In this document: positions 57,557-64,000 of the stretch, piece after piece | Layout of the letters: each line of letters begins with the position of its first letter | Numbering within the stretch: the first letter of the stretch is position 1 | Source: Epiperipatus broadwayi | Lineage: Eukaryota; Onychophora; Udeonychophora; Euonychophora; Peripatidae | DNA length: 64,000 bases | Reading direction: 5' to 3' | Assembly: GCA_028023455.1 (NCBI GenBank) | Contig: JAQFVV010000072.1 | Coordinates: 582,501 to 646,500 of the forward strand | Program-made: the position numbers and the translations under genes | Notes under the pieces: generated by a model | Database searches by the model: none | The model's input: the letters and a program-made list of their open reading frames with translations, nothing else | Told to the model about the DNA's origin: nothing

Positions 57557-57662
57557 AGATCATTTATCTTTTTCATATGTATGTGGTCTTGTATATTATT
57601 TGTTTAAGATGGAGCAGATAGCTATAGGGAGTTTGTAAAACTGAGTTCAAACCCCTTCTAAT

Positions 57663-59798
57663 TACATTAAATTTAGTATAGATAATATACTTGTATTTAA
57701 ATATTATTGTATGGAGGAATATCAAATATATTACACTTCATAGGTATATAAAAAAAAAAAAGCTAAATTACATTACTGTATATTAATACTTCCTAAAAAA
57801 AAAGTCTGCTTTGTTTAATCATTAGACCATTTGCAAACAATACTGGATCACCATAACTTTTTTTGCTTCTTTGAAAGATAATTCAGAAATTGAAAAATAT
57901 ACTAAAAACTAATTATTATTTCAGATCGTTTTTTTATCACTCAGAATTTATTTCTGATATACCTATTAATTTTCACTTATAATTTAAGAGTTACAGAGCA
58001 ATTTTCTGCAGCTACAGATTATTATGAAAACATATTTAGGATTCACTTGTGTATGCATTTGTTTGTTGTTAATATTATTATAGTGACATTTCGGCTGAAT
58101 TACACCTCCCACTATTCAAAATAGCAAAAACCATTCAAGCACAATGCAATGAGCAAGTGTATATACAAACGAATCCAATATAAATATATTTTACATCTTT
58201 TATCCAGGAAAATTTGACCAATGAAGCGCCATCTATTAACTCATTATTTAACTAAGATAAATATAATAGCAAACTTCTAAATTAATGTACTGAGACAACT
58301 TGAGGCTCACAAGATCTTATATCTTAGTATTTCAACAGGCTTGGAATTGTTCTTTCAGATATGCCCACAGCCAACTCAGATAATCATCCAATATTAGTTG
58401 GTAAAATAGGTATTTAGCTATTCTTCGCTAGAGTGGAAAACAAGGGTCGAAAACTATTCAAACCTTCACTATCCAGCAATGGGCAAACTCGGGGAGTTTG
58501 TTTCTTCCAAATTCCTTTATGAGATTTGGAGAAGTTTTTATTCTGAAAAAATTGTTTTACCTATTTTTCTTCAACTATAAATATAGCACCAGTTTCTTTC
58601 ATGCTACTTTACAACCAACTACTCTAAACTCAAGTAATCAATGATCACCGGAGAATAGCATTATTATAACTACATTGTCAGAATACTTGTTCTTAATATA
58701 GGATAAAGTTAGATAAATGAAAAATAACAAGAAAAAAAAAAACAAATTTTATGAATTAATACTTTTTATAAAATTGCAGGATTTTTATATAAATTAATAG
58801 CTTCATATATACTGTGATCATTTTCAAGATCTATTTCTTTATACAGTTACTCTGAATTCAACTAGGTAAATGGAATTCAAAGCAACTCTATAAAATAAGA
58901 TATATGGCTGAAATGTAAATGGAACTGTAAGATGATATATATATAGATATAGAAAAATGTAATAAACAAAGATTTGTTTAAAAAAAAAAAAGTTTATATA
59001 AGGTTTTTGTAACTAATTTTCTTAAAAATTAAAAAATAATTTTAGATATAATTACTAATCCCTACTCCAACTCCTTTTCACTTTATGAGCAAAATTGAAA
59101 AATGTATGGAGGGGGGAAGGGCAACACAAAAGTTTATATCTAAGAATTGCATAATCTTATTGAAGAAATAGTAGAATATAAAATTGATTTCTTTTTCTTC
59201 TTTGTTATTTCTTCCCTCTTCTTTTAAGAACTTAAGTAAATAACAACAATAAAACTGAGCTTAATGTAATATTATATAAGTATAAAAAAAAAGAATCCAT
59301 CAAAGTTGCTTTTTTTTTTTGAAATTGAAACCACAAAAAAATTAAAAAATTTACTGGTGATAAGTAGCATGTGTCCTGAAAAAAGGAAAGACTAGGGATG
59401 TGCCTCTCCTATCTTTTTCAGAATGTTCGACTGCCTCCATGTGAGCTCCAATCCTTAGATCAAAATCATGTAGATGATGATGGAGTGTTGAGGTCAGGGC
59501 AAGCCAGCCATTTGTTGGAGTAAATAACTGAATCAAGAATGAATTCTCCCTTGTCAAATAATGGAATTCAGTCAACTTGTCTCAAGCATGGCTCACACAA
59601 GTAGCTGACCATCTTTTCAAGCCAAATACCTAGCATCTGTGTAACTGATTATGACCTTGAGATTATGAGGTTCTTTATTTATTCCCCTCCCCCAATCAAT
59701 TGACGACAATGTCTTCTGTGAAGAGTCAGACTTATCCAACTGAATTGCTTTTGCATTTTCCTTTTAATCGCAAAATAACTTTTTCCCCACTATTTATG
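57663..59798. other. No recognised gene
   Basis: AT-rich, with a less AT-rich patch at 59340-59720. The minus-strand frame 59351-59575 lies in that patch but matches nothing I know and has no splice context. Simple TA and poly-A tracts near 58730 and 58980. Confidence 0.35.
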
Positions 59799-62700
59799 TA
59801 ACATGTTTCCCTGAAAATAAGACCTACTCCAAATAAAAGCCTTAGTTACGATTGCCAGCTTGTTGGGACACATGATGGACATAATATATAAATAGATCAA
59901 ATATAGATTTTTGTACTTGGAATAAATATCACTCGGAATTATTTTGTAGGCAGATTCATAATTAATCTTTTTAATAAATTTTCAAATACAATTTTACTTT
60001 TCATTTATCAAAGCCCATTCATTCAGTCTGATATAAAAATTCATCTTTTATCTGACCTCCAACCATATACACTGTAAATAAATCAATATTGATATCTGAA
60101 AAGGCTGAAACTTATTATTAACGGCAATCTTAGTTCACAAATTAATCAAGCCAGCTTAACGTTTCAGATAGTATTTTAAATTAAATATTACTAATTCAAC
60201 AAAATGTAAATAACTTTTTAATATTTCTCGTATTGAATGAAAATGTTCTGGAATAAGATTATAATCCTGATCATTACATATTCAAGCAGTAGTAAAAGTT
60301 ATTTACGTGCTGTTGAAATTACTAATATTGTAAATTTGTAGATTTTTGTATTTGAATAAATATAGATGTTTGTACTTGAATAAATGTATATTTTTGTACA
60401 TGAAAAAATAAAGCATTTTCTGAAGACGTCCTGATTTTTCGCGATTTGTCCTTATTTTTAGTTAGATATTCCAATGTTCCCGAAATGTCTTTCCGGAACC
60501 ATTGTATGTCCTGATTTTCAAATACTCATAATTATTATTTGTCATACATAAATAATTCATTGCAAAAATGATAGTTTGTTGGCCCTCTCTGTCCATTTCA
60601 GTCTCTACAGCAATATTATAAAAACTTCAGGCAAATTCCAATATTAAAACAAAGATCGCTATTACATTGTACGGTCGAGTTCTTAAGCCAGACGCACTCT
60701 CACATTCAGCCTAGCATTGGAGCATGCGCAGTTGGATTTTTGTAGGCTAAAATTTGAACTGCGCTTGCATCTGCTTTGACTGACAGTGTAGTTTTGCTAG
60801 TTCTTTGTTGATATTAATTTTTTGCAGTGATAAAATTAATAGGAATATTAATAACCCTAAACAATAGACAACATGCCAAAAAGGAAGTGTACTTACAATG
60901 ATGAATATACACAGGAATGGAGTTTTATAAAAAAAAGGACGCAATGATTATGAAGGGAAATGTGAACTGTGTAATGTTTACATTAGTGTTCCACACACTG
61001 GCAAATCTGACATAAAAACTCATATAAACAGTCAAAAACAATTTCTCATAGGCATCAACATCGAAAAAACTAGCTTGTTTCATATACAAAACAGACAGCG
61101 CAGAAGGAGATAGCATTGCAGCAAGTGAGTTAACATCAGCGTATTATATTGATCGGCACCATCAATCATTTTGTTCAGTGGAACTGTACTAATAATTTAT
61201 TTAGTAAGATTTTTCCAGACTCGAAGATTGCACAAAAATTTTCATGTGAACGAATTAAAACTATCATGTTAAATATGCAAGTATTGGGACCACACTAAGA
61301 ACAACAACTTAAAAGTGATTTAAACAATGATAAGTTCTTCAGTATATTCATGGATGCAAGTAATCATAATGCAACTAAAATGTTCCCCTTGATTGTATGT
61401 TATTGTTTTAAAGAAAATGGAATTCAAGTAAAGTTACTTAAAATTTATAAATTACCAAATGAAATACATCAGATGCTATTTATAATTTAATAGAAAATAG
61501 TTTCAAAGAATTTAATATTGATTCCAGCAAATGTATTGCTTATGGAGCCAACAACACTAACGCAAATTTCGGTGGATGGAATAGAAAAGGTAAAAATAAT
61601 GTATTTTTTAATTTGTGTGAAAATATTAACGAAAATTTAATGGATGTGGATTGTATTACTCACATTTTGCATAATGCTGTGCAGTCTGGTACTGAATGGC
61701 TACCATGTGACATTGAAGCCATTGCAGTAAAAAAAAATTCCTATTTTTCCATATATACAGTCTGAACAGAAAAGTTAAAAGAATTTTGCGATTTTGTACA
61801 TACAGAATATTCAACTCTAGTTTCACACTCTAAAACTAGATGGTTAAGTTTGTGAAAATAAATTCAAAAAATCATTGAATTGTATAATGGACTAAAATCT
61901 TATTTTTTATCTGAAGAGAAGCCATTGATAATTTTACTATGATTTTTTCAAAATCCGATAAATGGGTGTTATCTTTTATTGGTGCATAATTTTCTATCTA
62001 TTTTTAATAAACAAATTCTTAAAATTGAAAAGAATAATATAAACATAATAGAAGTAATAAAAATAATATATGAAACAATTCAGATGATGAAAAGCATGAA
62101 TTGAAAAAAACAAATATTTTTAAAAATTGATCTATCAGAGACAGAAAAAAATTCCTTCAAAGAAGATGCACAAGAGATATATAAAACTTCTTTAGCATAT
62201 TTGGGAAAAACTACTTCAAATTTTAACAAATTTACATCTTTTAGCTGGATAGATTTAAAAGAAATACCAACATGGAATGATGTACTCTACACTGATATTG
62301 GTTTAAATAAGATTGGTATATCCATCGATGATAATGTGTTAATAGACTAGTTCGAAGTATTAAAAAATTTTGTCTCAAGCAAACTCGAAAACAATGAAAC
62401 TGTTTGGCTTGAAAATTCATGCTGCGAACATTGGTCAAAATTTTATATCTGTAAAATTTAGTGAACAAGTATCAGAAATTGAAACAATATGCCAATATTA
62501 CTTTGCATTACCTGCTCATAACACAGATGTGGAAAGAATATTTTCCTTAATAAGTAGTCAATGGACAAAGGAAAGAAATAGAATGGATTTGGAAACTAAA
62601 TTGTATAACTTTATGCAATTATAATATGAAATGAGCTGTGTTGAATTTAGTGACTATATTGGGTCAATAAAAGCCTATTACAATCTGTAAGCAACAGCTT

Positions 62701-63027
62701 GAAATATAATAAAAAATAATGTGTATTTTAATAATTGAATTTTTTTTAAAATTTATTATTCAGTTTCCTTTCTTAAGCACATTATTCTGTTATGATATAA
62801 AGTCATCGATCCTATACATCGTTTGCTGTACAACACGCATGTAGAGAACACAGTGACCCTCAGATAGAGTCCTGACATTACCAGGATTCCTGATACTGGG
62901 TTGTAAAAATGACTGGTCGTCATGACCCAATTTTTGTTTGAACCGGTCTGGTCATCCTAATCTTAAGCCATCTTTTGGAGAAAAATTAATATAAAACTCA
63001 AGTCTTATTTTTGGGTAAACACAGTAT
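59799..63027. mobile_element. Possible composite DNA transposon (TIR-flanked)
   Basis: Left end TAACATGTTTCCCTGAAAAT AAGACC and right end, inverted, ACTGTGTTTACCCAAAAATA AGACTT, in inverted orientation 3.2 kb apart; this end type is widespread in animal DNA transposons. Flanking TATTTATG-like sequence on both sides may be a duplication but is AT-rich and ambiguous. The hAT transposase relic at 60873-62624 may belong to it or be nested. Confidence 0.45.
60873..62624 (+). pseudogene. hAT transposase, decayed
   Basis: Starts at ATG 60873 with MPKRKCTYNDEYTQEWSFIK. After a frameshift in an A-run it continues as GRNDYEGKCELCNVYISVPH with the C-C-H-H spacing of a BED-like zinc finger (CELC...H...H). 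Middle text FFSIFMDASNHNATKMFPLI is the hAT catalytic-domain block with the first acidic residue. The C-terminus 62370-62624 reads YYFALPAHNTDVERIFSLIS then SQWTKERNRM, the hAT dimerisation region. Several frameshifts and stops. Confidence 0.8.
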
Positions 63028-63774
63028 TTATTTATGTATTATTTTATAAAAATCAAACAACATTCAATATTTTGTACTATTGCAAAAGTATGCATCAAAT
63101 TTGACATTGGCAATAATATGGCTAATTGTCACATTTTGTGAAACTATGGGGAAATGTTCCATTTATTGATTATGGCTTTGGTGAGTCCACCAAGAATATA
63201 AATAAAATATCGAGCACATATTATATCAGTACCAAATGCGCAGTATTCACATTTGTATTTTTATCAATTAAATATTATTAGTAGTATTTGATTTTAGATC
63301 ATAAATTATTTAAACATAAGGCTATTTCTTACAACATGATATACTTCAAAAACCTTTCCATTAATAAAGATAAAAAATCTATGATTACATTAAATTAAAT
63401 AATGAATTAGCTTTATACAGAGCAGATTGAAGCAGAATACATCTACATGAACAATTATTACAATCCATTATCATATTATTACTATTATTTTATAATAATT
63501 ATTTTTACAATGGTATCAATCATCCTTTTTTTAAAAAAATTATTCATAAAAATATTTTTTCTTAACTTTCCTTCTTTGAATTGGTTATACATTTTATAAT
63601 TTACTAAGGCTGTAACCTTAGAAATAAGCGTCTGAAAAATACGAAGGTAGGGACCTCTATAGGTCTTAAAAACACAAGCTTACGCTATGAAGAAAAGAGA
63701 GAATCCAGAGAATCCTTTCTTTACTTCAACCTACTTTTATATATAAATAGGTGAAGCTGAAGTGTTTTGATCTA
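63028..63774. other. No recognised gene
   Basis: AT-rich spacer; nothing supported. Confidence 0.4.
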
Positions 63775-64000
63775 AGAGTGTGAAGCTATTCAATACTTCA
63801 CTAATTAAGTCCACAATTCTTATAATACATTCATACTCGCAAAATCTTACGATTTATTACGAGTCAATGAAAAGATCTTATAGTAAGAAATCTGTTACGA
63901 TAATTTAAAGTTGTAATTATAAATTTTATTAAACGCGAGTATGAATGTATTATAAGAATTGTGGACTTAATTAGTGAAGTATTGAATAGCTTCACACTCT
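63775..64000. repeat. Foldback element with perfect 66-bp arms (reaches window edge)
   Basis: 63775-63840 (AGAGTGTGAAGCTATTCAAT onwards to CATTCATACTCGC) is repeated exactly in inverse at 63935-64000, with a 94-bp AT-rich centre. The right arm ends on the last base of the window, so the true element may be longer. Non-coding; perfect arms suggest a young insertion. Confidence 0.9.

Larger units (their letters stand above)
56719..57662. mobile_element. Retrozyme-like family 2: 175-bp hammerhead units, tandem and inverted
   Basis: The outer ends are inverted (ATTAGAAGGGATTTGAACTC at the left, its inverse at the right). The left half has two head-to-tail units (start of TATATGTATT at 56831 and 57006, period 175 bp); the right half (from about 57310) holds the same sequence inverted. 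Units share AGTGCTGAACCAGT, CATCAGTTGGTCCAGA, TCCCACAC-ATATATAAT, CTCAATTTATATTAA, CTCCACCC and TTCAGC-ATCCATA. A hammerhead motif lies in each unit. No ORF. Confidence 0.8.

Noticed and set aside
59351-59575. 74-codon minus-strand ORF in a less AT-rich patch
   Set aside because: Plausible text but no family match, no splice signals and flanked by non-coding sequence; may be a fragment of an unknown repeat.
1-64000. CRISPR array, operon or other prokaryotic system
   Set aside because: The tandem repeats are transposon-derived, too few and not of CRISPR spacing; the whole window is eukaryotic in character (introns, LINEs, SINE, hAT).

Overview
This window is non-coding and repeat-rich eukaryotic DNA. 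It is very AT-rich by eye, with introns, transposable elements and only traces of host genes. The mix of elements (RTE-type LINEs, a second LINE, GIY-YIG-bearing Penelope-like elements, hAT and Tigger/pogo relics, tRNA-headed SINE, many foldback MITEs) points to an animal. An arthropod, perhaps an arachnid, is my guess; nothing here fixes the species.

Layout. 1-2905: 3' part of an RTE LINE (copy 1), a Penelope-like (PLE) 3' fragment and an older RTE tail. 4265-4553: foldback element with a hammerhead ribozyme (HHR) core. 6601-9884: nearly complete RTE (copy 2, minus) with 11-bp target duplications. 10164-11719: two unrecognised ORFs, one exon-like. 12525-15192: hAT transposon with a decayed transposase. 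15916-16047: small MITE. 16050-22000: AT-rich, nothing recognised. 22010-24200: second LINE (Jockey/CR1-like). 24565-27825: full-length but broken RTE (copy 3). 28654-33925: inverted and tandem repeats, an HHR-element relic and a hAT-like MITE. 34321-35483: internally deleted Tigger. 36891-36962: tRNA-Gly-like relic. 38728-40021: palindrome and hAT-derived element. 40858-47600: two PLE copies head to head, one split by a 1.45-kb array of HHR-bearing units. 48400-48910: possible Merlin relic. 50562-51070: foldback with an HHR in both arms. 52812-53680: decayed RTE (copy 4). 53698-55387: MULE-like element. 55523-55885: MITE holding a tRNA-derived SINE. 56132-56331: the best host exon. 56719-57662: tandem and inverted HHR units of about 175 bp. 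59799-63027: TIR-flanked region with a hAT transposase relic. 63775-64000: perfect 66-bp inverted repeats at the window edge.

The most interesting theme is the number of self-cleaving type I hammerhead motifs in unrelated-looking repeats. They occur in the PLE 3' ends, a 456-bp tandem unit inserted in a PLE, two foldback elements, a 175-bp tandem family, and possibly a SINE body. The tandem families have the organisation described for animal retrozymes (small non-autonomous circular-RNA retroelements thought to depend on PLEs), and an autonomous PLE family sits in the same window. The inverted, both-strand HHR foldbacks are less usual and are the best candidate for something undescribed. All ribozyme calls come from hand folding, not from a covariance model or an assay.
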